A stretch of 64,000 nucleotides of DNA from MPNO01 sp965200535 (GCA_965200535.1 CBDAUF010000002.1:806001-870000); one strand, 5' to 3'; shown: positions 52,458-61,654, counted from the first letter of the stretch. Notes: generated from the sequence alone by a model not told the origin. Translations and numbers: made by a program.

Positions 52458-53936
52458 CTATGCTGTGGCGGCGGAGGCGCCGGCAATCCGGCCGAACACC
52501 GCGCCCGAGGTGAGGCCGCTGCCGCCGGGATAGTTGAAGTAGAAGATGCCGCCGACGAGCTCGCCCGCCGCATAGAGGCCGGGGATGGGCTCGGACTCGG
52601 TATCGAGCACCTGGCCGTCGGTATTGATGCGAAGCCCGCCGAAGGTGAACGTGATGCCGCACGTCACCGCATAGGCTTCGAACGGCGGTTCGTCGATAGT
52701 GTTGGCCCAGTTCGATTTGGGAATCGCGAGACCGCTGGTGCAGCGGCCGTCCTTGACGTTGGGGTTGAACGGAATGTCCCGGCGGACGGCGGCGTTGTAG
52801 GCCTTCACCTCGGCCAGAAACGCGTCGGCATCGACGCCGTCCAGTTGCGGGGCGAGGTCCTCCAGCGTCCTGGCGCTCGCCTTGGTGATCTGGCGAATGT
52901 TGTATTCGTCGCGCTTCAGATGGGCGACCTTGGCGTCGAAGATCTGCCAGGCGAATTGCCCGGGCTGCTCGAGGATCACCCTGCCGTACTTGGCATAGGT
53001 GTAGTTGCGGAAGTCCGCCCCCTCGTCGACGAACCGCCTGCCCGTCGCGTTGACCATGATGGCGAACGGGTAGCTGTGCTTCTGGAACTGGTCGCCCACC
53101 GCGAGGTCGCCGAACTCCGGTGCGTTCCGCTCCCAGCCGACGGCGTGGCAGCCCGACCAGTTGCCGTAGGGCATTGCCCCGATGTCGAGCGCCATGCGGA
53201 TTCCGTCGCCGGTGTTGAAACGGGTCCCGCGCACCTTGGCGAGTTCCCAACCGGGGCCGAGATAGCGCGTGCGCCATTCGTAGTTGCCCTGGAAGCCGCC
53301 TGCGGCGAGCACCACCGACCGCGCGCCGATTTCCTCGATCCGGCCCTTGCTCTTCACCCTTACGCCGCTCACCGTCACCCCGTCGAAGACGAGGTCGACG
53401 GCGCGGTGGCCGTAGCGGATCTCGATCCCGCGCGCCGCGGCGAGATCGTGCAAGGAGTCGACCAGGCCGGGGCCGCCGCCCCAGGCCTCTACCGTGAGCC
53501 CGCCCCAGAACTTGAACTTGCCGTCGATCTTGAACGCCTGACGGCCCCAGATCGGGGCGAAGCGGACGCCCTTCTCGCGCATCCAGAGCAGCGTTTCCCG
53601 CGAGCGCGTCACCAGGAGTTCCACCATGTCCGGATCGGCGCGGTACTGGGTCACCCGGGCCATGTCGTCGTAGAACTGATCCTGGGTGTAGGTTCCGAAA
53701 TCGGTGTTGGCGACCTCCTCGTCGGTGAGATCCGGCATCAGCGCCCGGAGGTCTTCGACCCCGTCGTAGACCACCCGCATCGCACCTGCGGTAAAGCGTG
53801 AATTCCCGCCCGACTCGTCCACATTGGCGCGTTCGAGTACCAGGACCGAAGCGCCTTTCTCCTCCGCTGCCAACGCTGCGCACAGCGCCGCATTGCCGGC
53901 GCCGACGACGACAACGTCGAACTCCGCATCACTCAT
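52458..53936 (-). CDS. FAD-dependent tricarballylate dehydrogenase (TcuA)-like flavoprotein
   Basis: A 492-residue flavoprotein of the FAD-dependent fumarate reductase/TcuA group. The FAD loop is VVVVGAGNAALCAALAAEEKG at the N-terminus, followed by SGGNSRFTAGAMR, the flavin-contact segment characteristic of this group. The C-terminal IPGLYAAGELVGGIFYFNYPGGSG is the second FAD contact. TcuA oxidises tricarballylate to cis-aconitate; close relatives act on other polycarboxylates or 3-ketosteroids. GGAGACGG precedes the ATG at 53936. It starts a three-gene run with the 2-hydroxyacid dehydrogenase and MmgE/PrpD genes, supporting a polycarboxylate route. No TcuB-like partner is present. Confidence 0.88.
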   Translation of the reverse strand: MSDAEFDVVVVGAGNAALCAALAAEEKGASVLVLERANVDESGGNSRFTAGAMRVVYDGVEDLRALMPDLTDEEVANTDFGTYTQDQFYDDMARVTQYRADPDMVELLVTRSRETLLWMREKGVRFAPIWGRQAFKIDGKFKFWGGLTVEAWGGGPGLVDSLHDLAAARGIEIRYGHRAVDLVFDGVTVSGVRVKSKGRIEEIGARSVVLAAGGFQGNYEWRTRYLGPGWELAKVRGTRFNTGDGIRMALDIGAMPYGNWSGCHAVGWERNAPEFGDLAVGDQFQKHSYPFAIMVNATGRRFVDEGADFRNYTYAKYGRVILEQPGQFAWQIFDAKVAHLKRDEYNIRQITKASARTLEDLAPQLDGVDADAFLAEVKAYNAAVRRDIPFNPNVKDGRCTSGLAIPKSNWANTIDEPPFEAYAVTCGITFTFGGLRINTDGQVLDTESEPIPGLYAAGELVGGIFYFNYPGGSGLTSGAVFGRIAGASAATA

Positions 53937-54056
53937 TCAGCCGTCTCCAGTCCGACCCCGCGCCGCCCGCCCGACACCCCGGCTGCGCCGTCCCGGGTGC
54001 CGTCCGCGCGCGCCGGGCGCCCCTCGCGCGTCGGCTTGGGCTTCGTTGCAAAGCGG

Positions 54057-55127
54057 CTATTCGGCCGCCTGGGCGATCGTCGCCTGCTCCGAGTCGATCA
54101 TCCTGTCGATCGCGACCCGGGCCAATGCCAGGGCGCTGTCTGCGTGGATCGGTACCAGAGTCCTGTCGGTGTCGAGGTCGAGGCGCTCCTGCTGCGCCTC
54201 CATGATGGTCTTGTCCTCGATGAAGGTCGGGTAGATCTCGTCGTACATGTCCTGGGTTGCCTGCGGCTCGTCCTGGCGGTAGCCGTTTGCCGACGACCAG
54301 AAGTAATGGAACGTCGTTTCGGTTTCCGGCGTCGCCCCGTGCAGGAGGCGGAGGTGGAAGCCCTTCTGGTCGCGGTTCTGCTGCGCCCCGCGCCCGACCT
54401 CGAGCGCTCCCGACCACTGGAGCACGATGCTGGGAGCGACATACTCGAACTCCTGCCAGCGGTCGACGCGGCCGGTGAACTGTCCGCCCTTCACATAGGT
54501 CGGCGGCGGCTGGCAGTCCGGCATCCAGCGAATGAAATAGGCGCCGTTATCGGTCGGCCTGGTCTCCATGTTGGCGGCGACGTGGGTGTTGGGATCGCCG
54601 CCGATCGTCTTGTTGTGAACGTATCCCAGATGCGTCAGATCCATCAGGTTGTCGATCATCAGCATGTAGTTGGCCTTGATCTGAAACATGGCCTTGCGGT
54701 GCGGCCATTTTTCGGGCTGATCGTGATAGGGGTAGTCGATGATCAGGCTCTCGTCGGCGCGCGCGGGGTCGCCCATCCAGATCCAGACGATCTGGTGGCG
54801 CTCGACCACGGGATAGCTTCTCACCCTGGCGTCGGCCGGCACTCTGTCTTGCCCCGGGATGGTCACACAGGCGCCCGTCGTGTCGTAGACCAGGCCGTGA
54901 TAGCCGCACTGGATCCCGGTTTCGATCACCGTGCCGTGCGTCAGCGGCGCTCCCCGGTGGCAGCAACGATCCTCCAGCGCACCCACCCTGCCGTCCGCAT
55001 CGCGGAAAAAGACCAGCGGCTGGTTCATGATCGTGCGCCCGAGCATCCCGTCGTCGAGTTCCTCCGACCACGCGCCGATGTACCAAGCGTTTCTCACGAA
55101 GGGCAGGTTGATCGTATCCGCGGCCAT
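54057..55127 (-). CDS. Rieske [2Fe-2S] aromatic ring-hydroxylating/O-demethylating oxygenase subunit
   Basis: A 356-residue oxygenase of the VanA type. The Rieske cluster motif is C55-x-H57 (CCHRGAP) and C74-x2-H77 (CGYHG). The mononuclear iron site lies in DNLMDLTHLGYVH near residues 163-175. VanA-type enzymes O-demethylate methoxy aromatics or hydroxylate related compounds with a separate reductase; no VanB-type reductase gene is visible here. GGAGCGC precedes the ATG at 55127. It is divergent from the DUF1116 gene and 120 bases upstream of the TcuA-like gene on the same strand. Those 120 bases contain no recognisable element. Confidence 0.92.
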   Translation of the reverse strand: MAADTINLPFVRNAWYIGAWSEELDDGMLGRTIMNQPLVFFRDADGRVGALEDRCCHRGAPLTHGTVIETGIQCGYHGLVYDTTGACVTIPGQDRVPADARVRSYPVVERHQIVWIWMGDPARADESLIIDYPYHDQPEKWPHRKAMFQIKANYMLMIDNLMDLTHLGYVHNKTIGGDPNTHVAANMETRPTDNGAYFIRWMPDCQPPPTYVKGGQFTGRVDRWQEFEYVAPSIVLQWSGALEVGRGAQQNRDQKGFHLRLLHGATPETETTFHYFWSSANGYRQDEPQATQDMYDEIYPTFIEDKTIMEAQQERLDLDTDRTLVPIHADSALALARVAIDRMIDSEQATIAQAAE

Positions 55128-55250
55128 TACATGCGCTCCATACGTTGTTTTTCGCAACGGACCGGCGTCCAGCCAGTTGCGGCGAAGACTAGACCCGGTC
55201 CATTCTGATGGCAACCGGGACTCACCGGGTGGCGCGGACTCAGGCGACAG

Positions 55251-56513
55251 ATGACGGGCGAAGTCAGGGTGGACAGGACAGAGGCAAACCGACGCGCCTT
55301 CGAGCGCCTCGGCGCGGCCGAACCCGTGCTGGTCGATGTCCGGCCGGCCATCGAGGTTTTGCCCGGGATGGCGCCGAACATGATTCTCACTTCCGGACCG
55401 CCGATGCCGTGGGATCGTTATGCCGGCGGCCAGAGAGACGCGGTGATCGGGGGCGCCCTGTTCGAAGGGCTGGCCGCCGACCGGGACGATGCGGCGCGCA
55501 GGATCGGTCGCGGTGAGATCGTCGTCGACGGTTGCCACGACCACGGAGCGGTCGGCTCCCTCGCCGGGATCTATACCGCTTCCATGCCGGTCTTCGTGGT
55601 CGAAAACCGGGCGCACCGAAACACCGGTTTCTGCAACATGTACGAGGGAAGCGACCCGCGGCGCCTCAATTACGGCGTCTATGACGAGGGGGTCCGCAAA
55701 CGGCTGCTGTTCGTCCAGGAGGTGGTCGCCCCCGTCCTCGCTGCCGCCGTTCGCGCGGCCGACGGCATCCCGCTCAAGCCCCTCATGCGGCGCGCGCTCC
55801 ACATGGGTGATGAACTGCACAGCCGCAATACTGCGGCATCGCTCCTCTTCACCCGCGAGCTTTTTCCTCACCTCCTCCGCCTCGACAACATGCCGCGCGA
55901 CGCCGTCGAACAGACCGTCGCGGCGCTCACCGAAGATCACTACTTCTTTCTCCGGCTGTCGATGGCGGCGGCCAAGTGCACCGCCGACGCGGCCGCCGGG
56001 ATCGAAGGCTCGAGCGTCGTTACCGCGATGGCGTTCAACTGCAGCAACTTCGCCATCCGGGTCAGCGGCCTCGCCGAAACTTGGTTCACCGGCCCGCACG
56101 CCTCGGTCGAAGCCAAGCTGTTCGCGGGGCACGGCGAGGACGAGATCGCCTGGATGGGCGGGGAAAGCACGATCGCCGAGACCATAGGGCTCGGCGGCTT
56201 CGCCCAGGCGGCGGCGTTTCCGTTGCAGCAGTATCAGGGCGGATCGGCGGCCGCCATGGTGGAGCGCAACCTTGAACTCTACCGGATTACGGTCGGCGAG
56301 AACCCGGACTACCGGATTCCCTATCTCGGCTACCGCGGCACGCCGACCGGCATCGATGTCCTGCGTGTGGTCGAGACCGGTATCCTGCCGGTGATGGACA
56401 TCGGCATCGCCGGGCGCGACGGCGGCCAGATCGGCGCGGGCACCGTAAGGGCGCCTATGGAATGCTTCGAGGCCGCAGCCGCTGCCTGGGAGGCTCGCTA
56501 CGGTCCGGCGTGA
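55251..56513 (+). CDS. DUF1116 family protein (YlbE/AllG-like)
   Basis: A 420-residue protein matching DUF1116. Recognisable blocks are TGEVRVDRTEANRRAFERL at the start, VDGCHDHGAVGSLAGIYTAS, ENRAHRNTGFCNMYEG and TAMAFNCSNFAIRVSG. The E. coli member YlbE (AllG) is one of three AllFGH components of oxamate transcarbamylase in allantoin use. Here the FdrA-like (AllF) and DUF2877 (AllH) partners are absent, so the activity may differ. It is divergent from the Rieske oxygenase gene and convergent with tRNA-Sec, whose CCA end lies four bases after its stop. Confidence 0.85.
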   Translation: MTGEVRVDRTEANRRAFERLGAAEPVLVDVRPAIEVLPGMAPNMILTSGPPMPWDRYAGGQRDAVIGGALFEGLAADRDDAARRIGRGEIVVDGCHDHGAVGSLAGIYTASMPVFVVENRAHRNTGFCNMYEGSDPRRLNYGVYDEGVRKRLLFVQEVVAPVLAAAVRAADGIPLKPLMRRALHMGDELHSRNTAASLLFTRELFPHLLRLDNMPRDAVEQTVAALTEDHYFFLRLSMAAAKCTADAAAGIEGSSVVTAMAFNCSNFAIRVSGLAETWFTGPHASVEAKLFAGHGEDEIAWMGGESTIAETIGLGGFAQAAAFPLQQYQGGSAAAMVERNLELYRITVGENPDYRIPYLGYRGTPTGIDVLRVVETGILPVMDIGIAGRDGGQIGAGTVRAPMECFEAAAAAWEARYGPA

Positions 56514-56517
56514 AGAG

Positions 56518-56613
56518 TGGCGGAAAAGAGTGGGAGTCGAACCCACCGGGGACGTCTGACGCCCCCCACTGGTTTTGAAGACCAAGCGCGCCACCGGGCC
56601 GCGTTTCTTTTCC
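56518..56613 (-). tRNA. selC: tRNA-Sec (anticodon TCA), selC
   Basis: A 96-base tRNA with encoded CCA. An 8-bp acceptor stem (GGAAAAGA with TCTTTTCC), discriminator G, anticodon loop CTTCAAA with anticodon TCA, a long variable arm (TGGGGGGCGTCAGACGTCCCC region, fewer than 22 bases) and a T arm GTGGG-TTCGACT-CCCAC. The 8-bp acceptor stem, long extra arm and TCA anticodon are diagnostic of selenocysteine tRNA, and it resembles E. coli selC in layout. selB and selA follow on the same strand 35 bases away. Confidence 0.96.
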
Positions 56614-56648
56614 GTCGCACCAAGAGTGCGGTCCTCCCGGCCGCTCCG

Positions 56649-58607
56649 TCAACGTCCGTCTTTCCGTGCCCCGCCCGCGCCGAATACCTCGGCCGCTGGC
56701 CGCAGGATCCGGCGTTCGTTGCCGACGCGCCGGGTGAAGCGGACCCGGTCGAAATATTCCAGGATTTCGATCGCGAGATTGCGGCCGATCCCGGCCCGGT
56801 CGCGGAACGATGCCGCGGTGACCGCGCCTCCGGCGGACGCGCCTGCGGCGGCCTCCAGGCTTTCGGCCAGGCTGCGCAGGGCGGCAGGCAGGTAGTAGCG
56901 GTTCTTCGCCGCACCGACCACGAGGCCCAGCCTGGCCGCGCGGCTCAGAAAATTGGCGATCCGCCGCGTGTCCATCCCGGTTCGCTCGGCGATCTCGCTG
57001 ACCAGGGGCGGACGAGTCCCGCCGTCCTCCAGCAACGGCTCGAGCCGTTTCCACAGCGCCTCGTCGGCGTCGGTCATGCGGGGTCGATGGCCGGGCAGAC
57101 GAACCCGCGCGCCCTCCCGCCGGAGCACCCCGTCGCGTTCAAGCTGCGGTATGGCGAGCTTCAACAGGTCGACCGCGATGCGCGGTTCCATCGTGGAGCG
57201 CAGATTGGCCTCGGTCGGTCCCACCGAGTCCCGATTGCTCTCGTGCCAGCGGGAAAGCGCCGCCTCCACATCCGCCTTCAGGCGTGTCCAGCGCAGTTTC
57301 GAGAACGCAAAATCGCGATCCCCGTCGCCCAGGCGCACCATGTCGGTTGCGGCATAGATTTCTTCACGCGCCGCCTCGGTAAGGTTGCGGGCGCGAGCGA
57401 ACCGACCGAGATCGACGGCGTTCATGTCGGTTTCCCCGGCGGCATCGACCGCCGCCTGCAGCGCCGCGCCCGGGTCCGGGCGCATCGCCGCCCTCAGGTA
57501 GGCGAGCCGGGCGGGCCGCGCGCGGCCGCGCGGCGGCGGCAGGATGTCGATTGTCGTTCCGCCGCCGATCGTCCGCGTTGTCGACTGGTCGCGCAGCACG
57601 AAACGATCCCCGTGCATCGCGCCGACCGGCTGGCTGAGCACCAGCTGGGCGAGGCCGGAGGAGCCCGGAGCGAGCGATGCGGTCTCGAGCAGCGCGAGCC
57701 GGCCGGTTACATCGACGGCCCCCAGATGCACGTGGACCGGCGTCCAGTGCGCCGTCGGGCGGGTTTCGTCGGCAAGGATACGAACGGTCGCATCGATCCG
57801 CTGAACGGGGATATGGGCGGCTTCGGCGACCAGCCAGTCGCCACGCGCCACATCGTCCTTGCCGACCGACTGACCGACGATGTTGAGTGCAAGCCGCTCC
57901 CCGGCGCGGCCGGCCTCCGCCGCCCGGTTCTGAGCATGAATGCGGCGGACGCGGACCGGGGCGCCGCGCGGCGAGAGCAGAAGCCGGTCGCCGACCGCGA
58001 CGCTGCCCGAGAACGCGGTCCCGGTGATGACGAGGCCGGTGCCGACGATGGTAAAGGCCCGGTCGATGGCGAGGCGAAAATGGCCGCCGGCGGAGCGCCG
58101 CCGGATTGTCGCCGCCTGTGCCTCGAGATGTGCCTTCAGCGCGCCGACGCCGCCCCCCTCGACCGCGGACACCGGAAACTGGGGTGCGCCCTCGAGTCCC
58201 GTCTCATCCAGATACAGGGCCACTTCCTCGCCCACCTCGGCGACGCGCTCGGCATCCACCCGATCCGTCTTGGTGATCGCGACGGCCCCTTGCCGGACGC
58301 CCAGAAGATCGAGGATCGCGAGGTGTTCGCGGGTCTGCGGCATCACCCCGTCGTCGGCCGCGACGACCAGAAGCGCATAGTCGATCGCCGCCACGCCGCA
58401 CAGCATGTTGCGGATGAACCGCTCGTGGCCGGGAACATCGACGAAGCCGAGCGTCCCGCCGTCCGCCAACGGCATGTAGGCGAAGCCGAGATCGATTGTC
58501 AGGTTGCGCCGCTTTTCTTCGGGCAGGCGGTCGGTGTCGATGCCGGTCAGCGCGCGCACCAGCGATGTCTTGCCGTGATCGACATGGCCCGCGGTCGCCA
58601 CGATCAT
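56649..58607 (-). CDS. selB: selenocysteine-specific translation elongation factor
   Basis: A 652-residue SelB. The GTPase domain starts MIVATAGHVDHGKTSLVRAL with the P-loop GHVDHGKTS (7-15), the switch region EEKRRNLTIDLGFAY, G3 FVDVPGHERFIRNML and G4 ITKTDRV. EF-Tu-like domains 2-3 follow, and the C-terminal ~200 residues hold the winged-helix repeats that bind the SECIS RNA. It carries Sec-tRNA to UGA codons marked by a SECIS. The ATG at 58607 overlaps the selA stop as ATGA. The switch has Asn-Leu where EEKKRGMTIDLGFA is common. Confidence 0.97.
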   Translation of the reverse strand: MIVATAGHVDHGKTSLVRALTGIDTDRLPEEKRRNLTIDLGFAYMPLADGGTLGFVDVPGHERFIRNMLCGVAAIDYALLVVAADDGVMPQTREHLAILDLLGVRQGAVAITKTDRVDAERVAEVGEEVALYLDETGLEGAPQFPVSAVEGGGVGALKAHLEAQAATIRRRSAGGHFRLAIDRAFTIVGTGLVITGTAFSGSVAVGDRLLLSPRGAPVRVRRIHAQNRAAEAGRAGERLALNIVGQSVGKDDVARGDWLVAEAAHIPVQRIDATVRILADETRPTAHWTPVHVHLGAVDVTGRLALLETASLAPGSSGLAQLVLSQPVGAMHGDRFVLRDQSTTRTIGGGTTIDILPPPRGRARPARLAYLRAAMRPDPGAALQAAVDAAGETDMNAVDLGRFARARNLTEAAREEIYAATDMVRLGDGDRDFAFSKLRWTRLKADVEAALSRWHESNRDSVGPTEANLRSTMEPRIAVDLLKLAIPQLERDGVLRREGARVRLPGHRPRMTDADEALWKRLEPLLEDGGTRPPLVSEIAERTGMDTRRIANFLSRAARLGLVVGAAKNRYYLPAALRSLAESLEAAAGASAGGAVTAASFRDRAGIGRNLAIEILEYFDRVRFTRRVGNERRILRPAAEVFGAGGARKDGR

Positions 58608-60034
58608 CGGCCGCGCGGGCCTCCGGTTCGCAGGTCCGCGAGCTGGGCCACGAAGGCGTCCTCGTCGTCGAGGCAGCGAAGGTCGAGCATCAGCGCGCCG
58701 TCCGCGATGCGCCCGATCACCGGCGCCGGTAGATGCGAGAAGGCCTCGGCGAGCCGTCCGAGCGCGCGGCCGCCCCGGCCGTCCTTCGGCGCGATCGCGA
58801 TCGCGTGGCTCGGAATACTGGCGACCGGAAGCGCGCCGCTGCCGATCTGGCTAAGGCATGGCGCGGTCCCGACGGTAAAGCCTTCGCCGACGTTTTCGCG
58901 GACCGCGGGCGCTACCCTGTCGCAGAGCGCGGCGATTTCGTCCTGCCCGCGCGTGAGGTGGCGAAGCGTTGGCAGCCGCTTGGCCAGGCGATCGGGGTCG
59001 AGATAGAGCGCGAGCGTGGCCGATAGCGCGGCGACAGTCATCTTGTCCACCCTGAGCGCCCGCTTGAGCGGGTTCTGCCGGATCTTTTCGACCAGGTCGG
59101 CGCGCCCGGCGATCAGACCCGCCTGTGGGCCGCCGAGAAGCTTGTCGCCGCTGAAGGTGACGAGATCGGCGCCGGCGGCGAGCGTCTCCGCCACCGTAGG
59201 CTCGTGCGCCAGGCCGTAGCGTTCGAGCCGGATGAGGGCGCCGCTTCCGAGGTCCACTGCAAAGGGGACGCCGCGCTCCCTCGCCAGCGCCGCCAGAGCG
59301 GTTTCGGGAACCTCTGCCGTGAACCCCTGGATCGCGTAATTGCTGGCGTGCACCTTCATCACCAGCGCGGTTTCCTCGTCGATCGCCGCCTCGAAGTCCC
59401 GGAGATGGGTGCGGTTGGTGGTGCCGACCTCGCGCAGGATGCAGCCGGCCTGCGCCATGATGTCGGGCATGCGGAACGCGCCGCCGATTTCCACCAGCTC
59501 GCCGCGCGAGACCGGCACTTCCCGACCGCGGGCGAGTGTCGAGAGGACAAGGAGGACCGCGGCGGCGTTGTTGTTGACAACCGTTGCTGCCTCCGCGCCG
59601 GTCAGCTGTCTGATCAGTTCCTCGATATGGCTGTCGCGGTCGCCGCGGCCGCCCCGGCGGACATCGTATTCGAGCGTGGACGGTTGCCCGGCCGCCCCGA
59701 CCGCCGCCTCGATCGCCTCTGCGGCCAGGCTGGCTCGCCCGAGATTGGTGTGCAGCACGGTGCCGGTCAGGTTGAAGACGGGTTTGAGGGAAGGTGCCGC
59801 CGCCGCGGCCGCGTGCGCCTCGATCCGAGCGGCGAGGGCGGCAGTTTCCATAACCCCGGAATCGGTTTCGACGCCCGCAGCGATTGCACACCGGACCTTG
59901 TCCAGGATGCTGCGCACCGCCTCGACGACCAATGCGCGGCCGTGGCGTTCCGCCGCGGCCCTGAGAGCGGGGGTCTCGAGCAGCCGGCCGACCGACGGGA
60001 TCGCCGATCGCGGCAATGACCTGTTCTTCGGCAT
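58604..60034 (-). CDS. selA: L-seryl-tRNA(Sec) selenium transferase
   Basis: A 476-residue PLP enzyme that converts Ser-tRNA(Sec) to Sec-tRNA(Sec) with selenophosphate. The N-terminal tRNA-binding helices begin RSLPRSAIPSVGRLLE. The catalytic domain has NLTGTVLHTNLGRASL, VVNNNAAAVLLVLSTLA, SRGELVEIGGAFRMPDIM and the PLP lysine in FSGDKLLGGPQAG (K298). The ATG at 60034 puts the conserved helix at the N-terminus; a GTG at 60052 is an alternative. With selC and selB it makes a complete decoding set except selD, which is not in the window. Confidence 0.97.
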   Translation of the reverse strand: MPKNRSLPRSAIPSVGRLLETPALRAAAERHGRALVVEAVRSILDKVRCAIAAGVETDSGVMETAALAARIEAHAAAAAAPSLKPVFNLTGTVLHTNLGRASLAAEAIEAAVGAAGQPSTLEYDVRRGGRGDRDSHIEELIRQLTGAEAATVVNNNAAAVLLVLSTLARGREVPVSRGELVEIGGAFRMPDIMAQAGCILREVGTTNRTHLRDFEAAIDEETALVMKVHASNYAIQGFTAEVPETALAALARERGVPFAVDLGSGALIRLERYGLAHEPTVAETLAAGADLVTFSGDKLLGGPQAGLIAGRADLVEKIRQNPLKRALRVDKMTVAALSATLALYLDPDRLAKRLPTLRHLTRGQDEIAALCDRVAPAVRENVGEGFTVGTAPCLSQIGSGALPVASIPSHAIAIAPKDGRGGRALGRLAEAFSHLPAPVIGRIADGALMLDLRCLDDEDAFVAQLADLRTGGPRGR

Positions 60035-60071
60035 GGTCCGAAAGGGTAGCACGGGGCCGGCCGGCCGGCGA

Positions 60072-61607
60072 TCAGCGCAGCCGGATCATCCGTTCGATCC
60101 CGATATCGCGTGCGTGCGTATCGACGACCATGCCGCGGAACGGTTCATGGTGCCGGGCGATGAACTCCTCGCGTTCGCCGAGCCGTTCGGCGTGGCGGGC
60201 GGCCATTTCGCTGGCTTCCGCGAGGATCGCGTCCTCGTCGATGGTCAGCACCTGGCCGTCGCGCACCGTCTGGTGTCCATCGATCCAGACGTGTTCGGTG
60301 CCTGCGCCCTGCTCGTAAAACAGGACATGACGCCAAGGATCGCCCATCGGCATGTGCCAGTGGCTGCGGGTATCGAGGACCAGTATGTCGGCCCGCGCCC
60401 CCGGGGCCAGGATGCCGATCTGCCCCGGCTCGCCCATGGCCCGCGCGCCGGCCGACATGGCGAGTGCGAGCATGCCCGGCGCGTCGATCCACCTGTCCGG
60501 ATCGGGCTCTGTCAGGCGCGAGAGATAGGTGGCGACCCTGACGATCTCGATCAGGCCGGCCGGGCCGCAATTGGAACCGTCCGAGCCAAACGCCACCGGA
60601 ATGCCGGTCTCGGTGAGGCGCAGCATCGGGCAGACGCCGGAGCCCAGCATCATGTTCGACGGCGCCGGGTGGACAACGGTCAGCCCGGCCTCGCGCGCGG
60701 CCGCGATGTCGTCCTCCGCCGACCAGACGAAATGCGCGAAGGAACACTTTTCGTCGACAATGCCGAGCCTTGCCAGCCGCGCGACGAAACCCTCGGCGCT
60801 GTCCCGCCGACGCATCGCCGCCTGGGTCTTGGCTTCCAGCATGTGAGTATGGAGACCCAGTCCGGTGCGCCGCTTGGCGTCGGCGGTCATTTCGAGCAGT
60901 TCGTCGCTGCAGCGTTGCGGTCCGTCCACGCCGAGCAGCAGGCCGATGCGGCCATTCGCGGTCTCCAGCGTGCCGAGAGCGGCGTCGATGGTCGGAAAAT
61001 AGGCCGCAGCGTCGGGCCGGCTCATGCCCGCGTAGTAATCCTGCAGCCCGCTGGGCAGGCGGGCCCGGTCGATCGGTACGGTGTCGAGGTAGGGGAGGTC
61101 CGCGAACATGGGGGCGATGCGCGCACGCAGTCCCGCATCGCGGTATCCCGCCGCGACCGCTTCCAACCCTTCCGGAGTGAGTTGCGGCCGCTCCGAATAG
61201 TGGTCGATCACCGAGGTGACGCCCGATTTCAGGAGGGTGATGCAATCGACCTGGGCGGACACGAAGATCTCGCGCGCCGTCCGGTCGCTGCCGCCCGAGA
61301 TGGCGCGGATCATGTAGAGGTCGAGCGGCACCGCATCCACCGTGCCCTTGAGCAACGCGGTGTAGGAATGCGAATGGGCATTGATCAGCCCCGGCATGAC
61401 GATGCGGCCGGCGGCCGCGATCGTCGTGACGGCGGTGCCCGGCGGCGGCGCAAAACCGCCTTTCTCGCAAACCGCGCGGATCTCGCCGCCCTCGAACCAG
61501 ACTTCGCCGTCCTCTATGGTCCGGCTGCTGCCGTCGAAGGGCAGCACGGTTCCGCCGCGGATTGCGGTAAGGCCGCGCTTGTTGCCGTCTGCGATCGGTT
61601 CGGGCAT
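60072..61607 (-). CDS. amidohydrolase family protein
   Basis: A 511-residue metal-dependent hydrolase of the same ATZ/TRZ/cytosine deaminase branch as the gene at 43081 (both share GSGVCP after the third His site). Ligands are in GLINAHSHSYTALLKG (His-x-His), GLHTHMLEAKTQA (His), FAHFVWSAEDD (His) and AFGSDGSNCGP (Asp). It begins MPEPIADGNKRGLTAIRGG. The ATG at 61607 has only a weak ribosome site. It lies 38 bases upstream of selA on the same strand and is divergent from the M20 gene 47 bases away. Confidence 0.88.
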   Translation of the reverse strand: MPEPIADGNKRGLTAIRGGTVLPFDGSSRTIEDGEVWFEGGEIRAVCEKGGFAPPPGTAVTTIAAAGRIVMPGLINAHSHSYTALLKGTVDAVPLDLYMIRAISGGSDRTAREIFVSAQVDCITLLKSGVTSVIDHYSERPQLTPEGLEAVAAGYRDAGLRARIAPMFADLPYLDTVPIDRARLPSGLQDYYAGMSRPDAAAYFPTIDAALGTLETANGRIGLLLGVDGPQRCSDELLEMTADAKRRTGLGLHTHMLEAKTQAAMRRRDSAEGFVARLARLGIVDEKCSFAHFVWSAEDDIAAAREAGLTVVHPAPSNMMLGSGVCPMLRLTETGIPVAFGSDGSNCGPAGLIEIVRVATYLSRLTEPDPDRWIDAPGMLALAMSAGARAMGEPGQIGILAPGARADILVLDTRSHWHMPMGDPWRHVLFYEQGAGTEHVWIDGHQTVRDGQVLTIDEDAILAEASEMAARHAERLGEREEFIARHHEPFRGMVVDTHARDIGIERMIRLR

Positions 61608-61654
61608 GAAGGAACTCTTCGTCCGAACCAGGGCTCTTGTCAATCGACCCGACG

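Noticed and set aside
51364..53883. An 839-codon minus-strand frame covering the 2-hydroxyacid dehydrogenase and the TcuA-like gene
   Set aside because: The TcuA-like protein is clear in another frame; the long frame is a by-product of high GC. The real dehydrogenase starts at GTG 52437.
55143..55159. CGTTG...CAACG hairpin in the Rieske/DUF1116 divergent region as a terminator
   Set aside because: The stem is only five base pairs and it lies upstream of both genes, so termination makes little sense; an operator role is unsupported.
54057..56594. An 845-codon minus-strand frame extending from the Rieske gene through the DUF1116 gene
   Set aside because: The part beyond 55127 is antisense to the DUF1116 gene and shows no family motifs.
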